Shown here in pieces: positions 11,390 through 22,465 of a stretch of 64,000 nt of DNA. Within the stretch, counting starts at the first letter, position 1; each line of letters begins with the position of its first letter. Location: the NCBI GenBank assembly GCA_014155875.1, contig JACEFZ010021369.1, positions 534,501-598,500 on the forward strand, in the 5' to 3' direction. Below the pieces are notes generated by a model that had not been told where the DNA came from, ran no database searches, and saw nothing but the letters and a program-made list of their open reading frames with translations. The position numbers were made by a program, and so were the translations under genes. Origin of the DNA: Cepaea nemoralis (taxonomy: Eukaryota > Mollusca > Gastropoda > Stylommatophora > Helicidae).

Positions 11390-11870
11390 CAGCTGGTGAC
11401 TGTATAGTCCAATGCGAGAGTGACAATCTATGTCACAGTTTCCGCATCTCTAAGACGAGGCTGGTCCCACAGTGAGTGACTGCATTTTATGCCTGTGCCG
11501 CCTATCCTCAGTTTCTTGAATCAGATTGCGCTTAAAGAGCACCAGTCCGTTTCGTACATCTCTCCTTCAAGAACATTTATCTGTTGCAACTCTTTCCCAC
11601 GTGTCTGGATATATGCCAAGGGTTTTTATATCATTTTAAAACACATCCTTATATCGCATTGAGGATTTTCCGGTTGGCCTCTTCCCTGTGGCTAGTGCTC
11701 CGTATAGGAGATCTTTGGGAATATATTCATCCTCCATTCGAGATACACGGCCCAGCCACCGGAGGCGTCTCAGCTTGGGCAGGGAGTGCACTGTGGTATT
11801 ATCCGCACTTTCAAGCACGTGTTCGTTTGTTATGTGATCGTTCCACGATATGTCTCAGACATCTCATAAG
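11390..11870 (-). pseudogene. RTE-like LINE 3' end with C-terminal zinc finger
   Basis: The reverse strand reads TTVHSLPKLRRLRWLGRVSR, then MEDEYIPKDLLYGALATGKR and MRYKDVF (about 11818-11636). Beyond stops it continues to CGNCDIDCHSRIGLYSH (about 11440-11410), a Cys/His finger at the extreme C-terminus. The same LRRLRW...RMDDGRIP...RYKDV block and terminal finger occur in copies A and B (11890-14880, 47011-48835), so this is a related but distinct family. Several in-frame stops make it inactive. Confidence 0.75.
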
Positions 11871-12381
11871 GAAGGAATTCATCTTTATTTCATGTGGTTA
11901 GTATAAAGGCCATGATTCAGTCCCTTAGAGTAGTGTTCACTGATACATCAGAAAATTGTACAGTAAGTGAAAAGTGGGGTAAACTTAAGGAAACTCTTTA
12001 TACAACTGCTGTCGGGGTTTACGGAACTGTGGATCATAAGAGGCAGGACTGGTTTGCGGCAAACAGCCAGACACCGCAGCCCTTGATTGAAAAAAAAGAA
12101 GATAGCTCTCGTAACAAACAAGGAAAGAACAACGTGTAACACTCTCAGTGAGCTGAAGCAAGCTAGGAAGGATGTGCAAAAGGCTGCGAGGCAGTGTGAA
12201 TATGACTATTGGATCAAGTTATGTGAGTCCATTCAAATAGCAAGTGATAAGGGAAACATCAGAAGCATGTATGAAGGGATAAAAAAAGCCCGTGGTCAAA
12301 TGATCGAAAGAAGTGCACCACTGAAAACCTTGACTGGAGAAATCATCACTGATAAGAAACAGCAGATGGATAGATGGGTAG

Positions 12382-12961
12382 CGGGTTAGGGGTATCCCCT
12401 ATCAAAGGAGAAGTAAGGCGACTCCTTCCCTCCCCTAGCCTACGGGACACCCTTGGGCAAGGTGGAGTACCCGTTTAGCCCCCCGATCAGGGTTACGTGA
12501 AGCCATGTGTGCAGGTGGTGGATGAAAATGGAGAGCAGCCAACAGATAGTTGTAGGTTATGGTCTCCACCTTCACGACGGTAGGCAGAGGATCTCTTTTT
12601 TGAGGAGACAATGGCTACGGTCACTGACCAGTATGGTCACTGCTAGGAAGGAAAGCAATGGCAAACTACCTTCTTTACAGATGCCAAGAAAATCATGTTG
12701 TGTGATTAGAGAAATTAGACGTAGACAATCAAAATTTTTTGGGCATGTTATGAGAAGAAATGGATTGGAGAATTTGGTGACAACTGGTAAGATCGAGGGG
12801 AACAGACCAAGGGGAAGACCTAGAAGCAAGTACCTGGATGGCTTGGCCTTGTGGCATGGTCGAGACAGAAACACGGAGCTGATCCACGACTCTGGTGATC
12901 GAGTGAGATGGCAGAACATGACCGCCCACGCTTACCAGCATGGCACATGATGGATGGATGG
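12382..12961 (+). mobile_element. 580-bp chimeric short retroelement inserted in copy A
   Basis: It is precisely bounded by an 18-bp direct duplication agatggatagatgggtag at 12364-12381 and 12962-12979. The left 270 bp are non-coding (GC-rich, rich in short hairpins). A central block at about 12652-12695 (GCAATGGCAAACTAC ... GCCAAGAA) is shared with SINE family A in this window. The right 250 bp encode the C-terminus of an RTE-type pol (QSKFFGHVMRRNGLENLVTT, RPRGRPRSKYLDGLALWHGR) and end in (ATGG)n. This looks like a non-autonomous SINE-like element that borrowed a long LINE 3' end, or an internally deleted LINE. The target duplication shows that it moved as one unit. Confidence 0.8.
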
Positions 12962-13991
12962 AGATGGATAGATGGGTAGAGCACTATTTAGAGCTTTACC
13001 CAAGTGAGACCAAACTAGCGGAAGATGCCCTCAACGCCATAGAGCCCTGCCATCTCTTGACCACCTGGACACACTTCCTATCATAACAGAAGTTATGTGT
13101 GCTATACATGAACTTGTATCTGGCAAGGCTCCAGGAAAGGATGGGATTCCAATAGAGGTAATCAGGAGTGGGCAAGACACACTCATTCTACAGATCCACC
13201 AGCTAATAGAGCTATGCTGACGAGAAGGACAAGTCCCACAGGATTTCAAAGATTCAAGTATCTCAATGCTGTACAAGAACAAGGGCGATCGAAGCGACTG
13301 TTACAACTATAGGGGTATTTCACTTCTGTGTACTGTTGGGAAATTATTTGTCAGAATTGTTTTGCGATGACTTCAAGTCCTAGGAGATCAAGTGTACCTC
13401 GAATCACAGTGCGGCTTCCAACAGAACCGGTCTACCATCGATATGATATTCTCATTGCGACAAATGAAAGAAAAATGCCGTCAACAAAATCAACCACTGT
13501 TTATTGCCTTCATCGACTTCACAAAGGCATTTGATTTGGGCAGTCTTGAGGGTATGTTCAAGGCACTAAAGAAGATTGGCTGCCCACCAACTATTCTGTT
13601 CATTGTGGAATCGTTCCACACAGACATGAAGGGTATAATCAAGTTTGATGGTGCAACTTCAGAAGAGTTTGAAATCAAGAATGGATGTAAGCAAGATTGT
13701 GTACTAGTCCCCACTCTTTTCGGAATATAATTTTCACTTCTACTGAAATATGCCTTTCGTGATCAGGATGCCTGTATATACATTCACTCACGCTCAGATG
13801 GCGGCCTCTATAATGCTCCGAGATTGAAGGCCAAGACCAAAATTAGGAGGGAACTAATCAGGGATGTGCATTTTGCTGATGATGCTGCAATTACGACCCA
13901 TTATGAGGAAGAATTATAACATGTACTATCTGCATTCTCCAATGCTTGTTCTGTATTTGGTTTAACAATTAACATAAAGAAGACACAGATT

Positions 13992-14711
13992 ATGTCACAA
14001 GGTGCACATGGGGTATCATCAATCTTTATTGACTACGCCGCACTGGAGATAGTAGACCATTTTGCATATCTAGGATCAGAGGTAAATAGAAAATTATCCC
14101 TAGATCAGGAAATCGACACCAGGACTGGTAAGGCAGCAACAACAATGAACATGTTAGCAAAAAGAGTCTGGGAGAACAGGAAGCTTACTGCCAAAACAAA
14201 AGTCTTCGTCTACCAAGTCTGTGTCCTTAATACTCTTCTTTATGGCAGTGAAACCTGGTCAACTTACTCATACCAAGAGAAACGTTTAAAAAGCTTTCAT
14301 ATGCGGTGTCTGCGAAGAATACTTGGTATTAAGTGGCAAGACAAAATCACAAATACTGAACTATTGGAAAGATCAGGTTGTGTGACGGTATATTCCCTGC
14401 TCAGTCTCCGTAGACTTAGATGGATAGGACATGTTAGGAGGATGGATGACGGTAGAATACCAATGGACATCTTTTTTGGTGAATTACAGATAGGTAGGAT
14501 ATCACAAGATCGGCCTCTACTACGATACAATGATGTGTATAAGCGGGACATGATTGATACAGGCATTGATAATGCACATTGGGAGCAAGTCGCCGCTGAA
14601 CGTGTTGCATGGAGGGCAACTATCAGAAACGGGATAAAGACAAAGAAGAAAATGATTGCAGATAAAGCACACACAGAGAGTGAGAGACGTAAGATGGTGA
14701 ATGAGGGTTGA
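13992..14711 (+). CDS. Copy A: intact C-terminal LINE frame
   Basis: This 239-codon open remnant of copy A covers the region after the RT palm: FAYLGSEVNRKLSLDQEID, TLLYGSETW, RCLRRILGIKWQDKITNTEL, LRRLRWIGHVRRMDDGRIPM and WEQVAAERVAWRA. It stops before the Cys/His finger, which is present but degraded at about 14730-14800. The first ATG is internal to the original ORF. Not expected to be functional alone. Confidence 0.6.
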   Translation: MSQGAHGVSSIFIDYAALEIVDHFAYLGSEVNRKLSLDQEIDTRTGKAATTMNMLAKRVWENRKLTAKTKVFVYQVCVLNTLLYGSETWSTYSYQEKRLKSFHMRCLRRILGIKWQDKITNTELLERSGCVTVYSLLSLRRLRWIGHVRRMDDGRIPMDIFFGELQIGRISQDRPLLRYNDVYKRDMIDTGIDNAHWEQVAAERVAWRATIRNGIKTKKKMIADKAHTESERRKMVNEG

Positions 14712-14880
14712 AATGACCATATTTTCACATGCATCCACTGTTGGGCAAACATTTAAAGCACGAACTGGCCTTATCAGCCACACTTGCCATCGCCATGGCT
14801 TGTAGTTATAAAGCCTGTTTGAAGCACAATGTACCAAACTATCGTCTGTCAAGACGGAAAGGTGCCAATGATGATATGTA

Positions 14881-16479
14881 TAGATAAATATATACTATAC
14901 AGCCTCGTCTTGTTTAATTACAGCTCTTATAGGAGGCTCAGATAGTCAGCAATTCACTCACAAATATAACGGAATGGCTGATGCTCGTGCTAGGACCCAA
15001 TAAGAATCCTGCATGCTGGATGTGCAACGGGTCTCAAAGTGGAGCTTGCACCTCAGAGGTTGTTATGTCAATTGTGCCAATGAGTTTCGTATATGTTGTT
15101 TTCTACATGGTGTAAATCATTCTCTCATCGCATACCACAAGGATTTCAAAACCTAAACTAGAACAAGCATCGTCATGATATTAACGTTTCAGCAACACCA
15201 TTGATTTATTCATATAATCCATTCTGTTGAACGATCATGAAAATGTAATAATAATCAGTGATAATTTATTTAAACTCATAGTTTTTCCATATTTCTAACT
15301 ATATGTATATGTTTATTCATATCTTAAGAGCTTGTAAACTCTTTCACATGACAGTTAGTTAGGGAGGAGGGATATATATTTCCAGGAGGGGATAAGTCAG
15401 GGAGATAACTTGCTCTTCGCAGAATTTATGGAGAAAAAAACTTATTCTGCATTTCTAAATTCCTCTTTCTCACTCCAGCAGGCATCAATAGCAGCTACAT
15501 CTATCTCTTCATAGAGCCATTTCTTGCTTGCTCTTTTGAGTATCTAGAGACTCTTTCTTCAGTCAGCTTACAAGAGAAGTTTGTCCCAAATGTTCTCACT
15601 AGTGTTTGGAGTGTAAGTGATCTGAACCTGCACCCATAACTAAACGCCAGTTTGAGATAACTCGGCTTCTGACAAAAGTGGATTGCACTTCCACGAAAGA
15701 ATCATGGAATAAACCCTAGGTCAATTTGGTTCGCTCCGAAGGAACCTATTTTAAATCTATTAGTTTAGCGTTGTTGTTTTGCCCGAGGATCGAACCTAGG
15801 TCATTCTCACTTAATTCTTAGCAGCAATACTTAGTTTTCATATATTTCTAACTTATTATTATTAGCTTGCTTGATGGTAGGCGAGATTTCTGACTAATTG
15901 GAGTCCCGCTCACGATTTAAGCCAGGGCACTCAGCAATTAACGTGGGTGTATCTTGGCAGACCCCACACTGTTTATTTTTCATAATAATTCTTTCACTCT
16001 TCACTCATTACTTATGCTAAGTATTAACTTACGAATTTGTTACTAGGAAAGTTTGTTGAATATAAGTAACTTTCAGAAGTTAATAATGAATAGTATCTTG
16101 TGAGTTAACTTACATCATTTACCATTGTCGTTATAAATAATCACACTAATCAGTGATCTTAATCAGTATTTACACAGTAATGATATGATTGATGATTTGT
16201 TGATTGCATGTTTTATCATTTGATTTAATCATGTATAATTTAATTAATGTTTAGTTAATTCCGTGTATGACGGATTGCTTTGCATTAAATACATTCTCAC
16301 TCAATTCACTAATATCATTTTCCTCCATTGTCTGTGTCAGTTGTCACTTTCTTATTCTAGTATATCTGACTAGCACCGTGTAGGGTAGTAATATATTTAT
16401 TTGCACGAGAAAAGCCGATAAGTTATCACGGATCATCGCACTGTTTTCTTAGTCCACGAGAAGGCTGGGCATAATTGAC
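14881..16479. other. Unassigned AT-rich intergenic DNA
   Basis: About 1.6 kb, mostly AT-rich, with no supported gene. A single B-box-like motif in reverse orientation (15790-15800, complement of GGTTCGATCC) hints at a decayed tRNA-derived SINE, but no A box or boundaries can be fixed. Confidence 0.4.
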
Positions 16480-16770
16480 AGTTTAACAGAAGATGATCTA
16501 GAAAAATATACATGTATTAGAATAGAGATGGAAGCTTGTGGTGCAATTGATGAAGAATTTAGAAAAGTAGTTGAACCAGCATGCGGACTAAAGTTTCGTT
16601 GCGAGGCTGAAGAAAATGATATATGAAAACAGCATACTGAAACACTGAACGTGGAGGAATCTACCAGTGTGGCAGAGAAAATAGCAACCTCTCAAGCCAC
16701 AATTCTGATAGATGGGAGGGTATCCGACTTTCCCATTGAAGAGACATGCATTCGTTCGGAAAATTGAAAA
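16480..16770 (+). other. Unrecognised coding-like stretch
   Basis: One frame is open apart from a single TGA at about 16624. It reads as an acidic, Glu-rich protein segment (SLTEDDLEKYTCIRIEMEAC ... TSQATILIDGRVSDFP). Composition and codon usage look protein-like, but I recognise no family. It could be a transposon or retroelement gag fragment. Confidence 0.3.
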
Positions 16771-17136
16771 CCGAACGACAGAGGCTCATACGTCCTACAC
16801 GTAAAACGAAAAGGATGGGGAAAAAGTACCAAAAGAACAATAAACAGTCACAAACATACGCGTAATAACTGTTTACACCGCAGTGAAAGCGGATTAGTTG
16901 GATTTGCGCTTAGCTCCTCAGCAAGCTCAGAAGCTTTCTAAGACTTTCCATAGGAGAAAATCTCAGGAGGAAGTGGACCTGAGGTAATATTTTAAAGAGG
17001 TCAATAGTGAAGCCTTACCCGACTCTCTTGTTCTCTTCTGTTCAGATGAACTAGCAGTGGAACTAGCAAATAAATTCAACTGAGACAGGAATTGATGTAA
17101 AACAGGATTCCAGTGTTTCTCATCCCCCTACTCAGC

Positions 17137-17160
17137 CCCCCCCCCCCCCCCCCCCCCCAA
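17137..17160. repeat. Poly-C tract between a short duplication
   Basis: A C homopolymer lies between two copies of aactgagacaggaattgatg (about 17080-17099 and 17159-17178). Confidence 0.8.
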
Positions 17161-17485
17161 CTGAGACAGGAATTGATGTAAAACAGGATTCCAATGTTTC
17201 TTTCTGTGGGGCCACAAAAGATTAAATAATTTTCAGTTTGGATTTTTATCTTAGGTGGGAGATGACGTGGACAATTGCACTGCATATCATTCACTTTCAC
17301 TGAGTTTGGCATAAGGAACGTAGACCAGGGAGATAATACCTCATCTGGACTTGGCACAAGAGAGCCCAAGCACGGAGGAAATACAAGACACGGGGAAAAT
17401 CCTCACAATGTTAGGATCTTGACGTCTTACGAAAAGGAATCTAAAGATATAGAACACATTCATGAATGTCATAATGCGGAATCAG

Positions 17486-17728
17486 GGAGTCTCCGTGGCG
17501 AAGTGGTCAAGCCGTTTGACTCGGGCTCCGAAGGTTGTGGGTTCGATTCCGGGCCGCGTCCTTCGGTTCACGAGTGAAATTTTTTGGAGACTCCCGTGGG
17601 TCGTCGCTAGAGCTACGGAGTTCGTGCTTTGTGCGACGCTTTCCAAGCTGTGGAAAGAGACCGAGCCATATGGGATACAACCGGGTGCAATGAAGTCGAC
17701 CCTGTCGACTTTTAAGCGACTTTTTAAG
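17486..17728 (+). mobile_element. tRNA-derived SINE, family B (243 bp)
   Basis: The head resembles a tRNA of the serine/leucine type, with A box TGGCGAAGTGG at 17496-17506 and B box GGTTCGATTCC at 17540-17550. The body follows, with a self-complementary segment (GGAGACTCCCG ... ) and a terminal GTCGACTTTTAAGCGACTTT motif. It is flanked by 14-bp direct repeats taatgcggaatcag (17472-17485) and taatgcggactcag (17729-17742), one mismatch apart. Boundaries are therefore firm. It lies 116 bp upstream of the LINE ORF1 start. Confidence 0.88.
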
Positions 17729-17843
17729 TAATGCGGACTCAGATCCAGGACCTATAAATATATCTGTCAACAACCAAGAAGAAACGTGTCAGTCGACTCG
17801 ACGCGCTATCGAGATCAAGTCGCTTTATCGGTTAACGCAGAGG

Positions 17844-19235
17844 ATGCCTCGCGTTAAAAATGCCGCGCAGAGACACGCGCTATACACAGCCGGGAAGAAG
17901 AAGGTAGAGGCGAGGAAGGCCGCTACGACTGCTGACGCTGTATCTACGAACAGCAGTCCGGCTCCTACACCAGCTGAAGCCGTCCCAGTTGATGAAGAAA
18001 CCACATCTCAAGCCAGCAGCAGCCGGGAAGTTCCAACCAGCTCCAAGACGATGCAGCCCAATCTACCAGTGACCTCCACACAGGAGGAAACAACAGCAAC
18101 ATCTGAGGACTTCACCGGCAGGATACTGCTCAAACAGACAAGCGTGGGTGAAGCTAAACTGTCGGCGCTACCAACAGACAAGTTAATCAGTCTGTTGGAA
18201 AACGAGCTGGGAAGACACAGCATCAACCAGCTGCGCAAGACACACGAGGGAGTAGTGGTCTCCCTCAACAACAACCCAAAGACCACAGCACTTATGAAGA
18301 AGATAACACAAGATGAAAAAGCCGACATCAAGCTCCACCACGGCATCTTATTGGAAGCCAGCCGACACAACATGATGAAACGATGGGTCATCAAACGAGT
18401 CAAGACCCATCTCACCAACGACCAGATCAGGGAGTTGCTAACAAGGGAAAACCACAAACTCAAGATCACCAGTGCCGAGAGGATCATCGGAAAGAACAAC
18501 ATCCCCTCTACAGTCGTCGTCGTAACATCAGAGGACCGATTGATCCCTCAGTACATCAGATGGGACAAGAGAGACCAAGCCCCAGAGCACTACATACCAA
18601 GAGTGCTGCAGTGCTCTAAGTGCCAGAAGTTTTGGCACACCCGTGCCACCTGCAAGAGTGAGGTTGAGGTTTGCAGATACTGCTCTGGACCTCATCCATA
18701 CAGTCAGTGCCAGCACGCAAAGATCGACAAGGACTTCGGGAGGCCTAACAATAACAGAAAATGCGCCAACTGCCTCGGCAACCACGGCGCCAGGGACCTC
18801 GGCTGCCCCTGCCACCAAGACAGCAAGGAAGCTATGAAGATCGCCATCAAGACTAACCTGCCCTACAAAGAGGCTAGGAGGCAGTACGAGGCCACCAATC
18901 GACTCACCAAAAGTGACAAAGCACAACTGGAAGGCCAACTGAAGGACCTGCGATCAAAGTTCACCAGCATGGAGGAAGAAAGAAACAAAACGCAAGAAAC
19001 ACAGATAACAGCCGCTCAGCGCATCCTGGACGAGGCGAGGCAAGTTCAGCAGAAGATCGAGCAGGATGTCGCCCGGATGGCTGTTATACAGGCTGAGACA
19101 GAAGAAAGGCTATCAAGCAGGGAGAAAGAAAACGACAAGAAGCAAGAAACACAGACAACGACCGCTCGACGAAATGAAGCAAGTCCAGCAGCAGATAGCT
19201 CAAGATTACGCTCGGATGGCTGCTGTAAAGGCTGA
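17844..19235 (+). CDS. LINE ORF1 (Gag-like) with three zinc knuckles
   Basis: This 463-codon protein starts at an ATG in a clean context (gaggATGCC). Residues 1-90 are basic then Ser/Thr/Pro-rich and disordered. About 100-240 form a charged region (LPTDKLISLLENELGRHSIN). About 252-320 hold three Cys/His knuckles: CSKCQKFWHTRATC (C-x2-C-x4-H-x4-C), CRYCSGPHPYSQC and CANCLGNHGARDLGC. From about 345 onwards a Glu/Gln-rich coiled coil contains an internal repeat. Nucleic-acid-binding ORF1 proteins of I-type and Jockey-type LINEs have this layout. A frameshift near 19165 diverts the last residues; the original C-terminus continues in another frame to 19476. No matching ORF2 follows, so it is an orphan or ORF1-only derivative. 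Confidence 0.8.
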   Translation: MPRVKNAAQRHALYTAGKKKVEARKAATTADAVSTNSSPAPTPAEAVPVDEETTSQASSSREVPTSSKTMQPNLPVTSTQEETTATSEDFTGRILLKQTSVGEAKLSALPTDKLISLLENELGRHSINQLRKTHEGVVVSLNNNPKTTALMKKITQDEKADIKLHHGILLEASRHNMMKRWVIKRVKTHLTNDQIRELLTRENHKLKITSAERIIGKNNIPSTVVVVTSEDRLIPQYIRWDKRDQAPEHYIPRVLQCSKCQKFWHTRATCKSEVEVCRYCSGPHPYSQCQHAKIDKDFGRPNNNRKCANCLGNHGARDLGCPCHQDSKEAMKIAIKTNLPYKEARRQYEATNRLTKSDKAQLEGQLKDLRSKFTSMEEERNKTQETQITAAQRILDEARQVQQKIEQDVARMAVIQAETEERLSSREKENDKKQETQTTTARRNEASPAADSSRLRSDGCCKG

Positions 19236-19476
19236 GACGGATAAACAGCTACTTAAAATACAAGACACTTTTCATGAGATGCTCGACCTGCTCCAGACCA
19301 AGACCCAGACAGCCACACCCGAACCAGAGGATACAAGAGCACAAACGGACGAAGAAGCAACAGAGGAAGAACGATATCGCTCACCACCAAGACCCGACTG
19401 GCGAACGCCGAGAAGATTCGAAGGCAACTCACGACGGGGAAATAGAAGGAACACCAGGAGAGACGACAACTGGTAA
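19170..19476 (+). pseudogene. Frameshifted C-terminus of the LINE ORF1
   Basis: In the alternative frame the coiled-coil repeat recurs (DEMKQVQQQIAQDYARMAAV against DEARQVQQKIEQDVARMAVI upstream). It is followed by an acidic then Arg-rich tail (RRGNRRNTRRDDNW) and stop. The repeat plus continuity with the previous frame shows a single indel near 19165. Confidence 0.7.
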
Positions 19477-21229
19477 AACTCCCTGAAGGAAGCAGCACCA
19501 TATGACGGGGTGGGTACCCAATTACTCCGGGCCTCAACAAGTGCGCGACTCTGTCCAGGCATGTAAAACCTCATCAAGACAGCATCGAACGCAATCAACC
19601 CATCAGAAGCCGGGAAGCTGACAACAAGCAGCCCAAAGTACGAAAGAGAAACTTCAAGCTACACCATAAACACCCTACATAGCCAAGTCGGAAAACGATG
19701 GCTGAAAGGGGGTACTCGTACCAACAACGGAATCGGAATCGGAACCAAGAAGAAAATACTTCTTTGGGCAAGATGAAGATAATACCTATCATCAACACAG
19801 CTGAAGATAACAGGAGATTACAGCTGAAGGAACCTGCTGGAGATCAAGCCAGGAGCTGTTGGAATACACCACACTCAGGATCTTGTCTACATGTCACTTT
19901 GAACGATGTTGGATATGCAGTACAGCTGTTTAAGTATACTTCTACAAGAAGAGATACCAATTCACAGTTCACGGAGAACCACAGAATTTCTCAAGGCTGG
20001 ACAACTTATTCTAGCCTAGTATTTTCAAGCAGGATACCAAATAGTACTCTGTTGGAAAGAAACTCACCCAGATGAAGGAATATCGAATATCATATATGAA
20101 TAAAACTCTGAAACCAGGAGGGATTAAACGTACACCCTACCAAGACAGAGACAAATACAATTTCTATGCATATCATAAAATCATGATGTTTGGCAAAGTT
20201 CCTGCCAAAAGGATTGACGGTGGAAAAGAACGAGAAGTAATCTTACGGAGACCAATTCATTTAGGAAAACACTGGTGGTACTCCTTTTGCTGATAGGGCA
20301 AGACCCAGTGATAAAGTGGGTAATAACATTCTCTTTACGGCGCAGAAGAATCATATTACCCACAACACGGGAATTTCCCAGTTGAAAAGAGAAAAACCTC
20401 CATATGACCGGACATTGCCGAGCAATATCCCAGAAATCTGACATGAAACCATGAGCTAAGATATACAATCTTTATCCTTGGAGGATGGACATGGGATGTC
20501 TTTATGGTCAGACAGGACAACTCACCGCTATAAAGGATATTGGGAACCAAGACCTGTAGGCAGCTGTGGAATTGAGAGCACTTAGTTATCATTCTTGGAT
20601 ATTTTCGAGAGCTTTGTCATAGATTTCATGCTGAAACCTACTTACATGGGGGACCTCTGCTACGAAACGTCTCGACAATATCATAATTAATCTCCATTTC
20701 CACAAGAATGGAATAAAACCCAAGAGGAATGAGAAGATAGACAAATAAAACTTCGCTGCACTGCTTCGATGCAAAATTGCTCAACAAGAACCGCCCTCGC
20801 ACAAAGCGAACCGTCTTGTTTCTACGAGGGATGTAAAATCGCATTCGTTCCCATCTTACATCAGAGGAAAGAGGCCGTAGAGGCGCAACATTCTTACTTT
20901 TTAAAATGCGAAAACGTACCAAACAGTTAACACATCGCCGAGGTAGTCCAGACTGAGGAGATACTTTCAGTCGGACAAATGTATGAACTTACAAAAGGCG
21001 GTCGAAGGATACCACCCGCCTTGACACATATTTGCTAAACGCAGATGAACAGTTCGAACGCCGCAAACAGGGACATCGGCGATGTAAACAGCAGACTGGA
21101 ATTATTACGTAACGTTGATCGCATCTCCAAGCTGCGGAAAAAGCATGTTCCAGACGCATGGTGAAGGCCGGTCAACAGATGATTGACAGTTGAAATTTAC
21201 AGTCCATAGTGAAAGTAAGGGAGGAGTTA
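19477..21229. other. Unassigned DNA after ORF1
   Basis: About 1.75 kb. The first 600 bp have the same composition as ORF1 and may be its 3' UTR or a decayed downstream part. I see no endonuclease or RT motifs. The open frames at 19698-20075 and 20072-20293 are not recognisable. Confidence 0.4.
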
Positions 21230-21670
21230 AAGAGTTATGAGTTATGAGCTTAGAACCAACGTCACTGCACTTAGGACATTGCCACAACCGCTCATTCCAT
21301 TCAATCAACAGCTAACGAAGAGTCATACTACTAATCGTTCCCACCGCCATCTGATTAAAAGTTCTCCTTGTCTTTCCTCTCAATTTTGAAATTCCTCCCG
21401 AATAGGCGCCGATCCTCGGCCATATAACATTCTCCACATACGGGTTCTCAATCTGTTTCACTGCTTTTTCCACCTTGTCCCACATGCGCTCGACCACCTC
21501 TCCCTTGTCCATAAGTAATCTACCACCAAGAGGTGCATTCGCTGCCAAACTATACGCCTGTTCATTCCCCTGCACACCCTCATGACCAGGGCAGAAAATC
21601 CATAATATTCTGACAATCTTTGACCTCTAAAGCGAGACAAGCCATTCCACACGAAACATTCCTTTCTCCG
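21230..21670 (-). pseudogene. I-type LINE 3' end, RNase H tail
   Basis: The reverse strand reads ILWIFCPGHEGVQGNEQA (last RNase H motif, with a frame change at about 21575), then GKTRRTFNQMAVGTISSMTL and ERLWQCPKCSDVGS. The same ending (GKARRTYNQIATGTISVGTL ... ERLWKCPECCDVGS) occurs in the larger I-type LINE at 23853-24527. This is a 5'-truncated relative. Confidence 0.8.
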
Positions 21671-21694
21671 CCTTACTAATAGGAAAAGCTATGT

Positions 21695-21765
21695 ATGTAT
21701 AGCTCCTGCGAAAATGTGAGACATATTAAACACGGACATAGTGTACATACCTTACAACTGGCTCC
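21695..21765 (+). repeat. Third copy of the 41.3/41.8-kb inverted-repeat family
   Basis: GCTCCTGCGAAAATGTGAGA ... CATACCTTACAA matches both arms of the inverted repeat at 41328-41864, so that sequence is an interspersed repeat. Confidence 0.6.
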
Positions 21766-21839
21766 ATAAAGTTGAACATAAATCAGAGTGAAAATCCCTC
21801 CCATAAGAGAGACAATCCATAAACTATATAATAAAAGAA

Positions 21840-21905
21840 TAAACAGACAGACAGACAGACAGACAGACAGGCAGGCAGGCAGGCAGGCAGGCTGGCAGGC
21901 AGATA
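21840..21905. repeat. (ACAG)n/(GGCA)n microsatellite
   Basis: Tetranucleotide array with a switch from ACAG to AGGC repeats at about 21870. Confidence 0.93.
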
Positions 21906-22465
21906 TGGAGGAGCAGTTACCGAAATCGTCTGCAACTATCCATAATAAATTAGTTGCTGAAAAGGCCAGCTGACTCTGGAGCACAAGGGCAGCAATCCAG
22001 TGAAGCAAATGTTGCATTGTCTCCTCCTGCCACGACTGAAAGTCTGCTCGCTGTGTGAGTTCTTATGTATCCATCCGCCTAAACTCTCCCCTGTTTTATC
22101 TCACCATCTGTTGGCCTGTCCGTCCCATATCTGATACCGATAGATCGCAGGTGTGGATTGTTTACTGCATACCATCCTATAGTTTGTATCCTGCCTTGAC
22201 ACATAAGCCCAAGCTATGCCTACCACGCCAGCTTGCATAAAAACGGCTTCATCAGCATATCACTCAACTTGCTGCTTGTAACTTTTTCACACACGTAGTA
22301 TGTTACTTTATGGTTAGTTGGAGTGTGCAGGAGTGGAAGAGAAACATGTTCTACTAACTGAGTGGCCAGCTCCAAGAATAATCCCCCTTAGTTACGTCTC
22401 ACGACATGCATTGTAGGTTAGACCGTTAGAGTGTTACTATTCGTTGCTTGGCCCGATGGGACTAG
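21906..22465. other. Unassigned intergenic DNA
   Basis: No supported gene or repeat. Contains the left target duplication of the following SINE at 22455-22465. Confidence 0.35.

Larger units (their letters stand above)
11890..14880 (+). pseudogene. RTE-like LINE copy A (family 2), split by a 580-bp insert
   Basis: This 5'-truncated non-LTR element begins within the endonuclease-RT linker (KLKETLYTTAVGVYGTVDHK, about 11980), continues with ARQCEYDYWIKLCESIQIAS to about 12381, and resumes after the insert at 12962. Downstream are SGKAPGKDGIPIEVIRSG (about 13110), an RT core with FIDFTKAFDL (about 13510), the active site as FADDAAI (about 13870), NTLLYGSETWSTYSYQEK, RCLRRILGIKWQDK and LRRLRWIGHVRRMDD. 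The frame is interrupted several times (shift near 13050, stops at about 13203 and 13728, a stop at about 13918). The intact C-terminal stretch is 13992-14711. It is about 90% identical by eye to copy B. Confidence 0.85.

Noticed and set aside
17486..17560. Functional tRNA gene
   Set aside because: A and B boxes are good, but the 3' acceptor half does not pair as in a tRNA and a SINE body plus target duplication follow.
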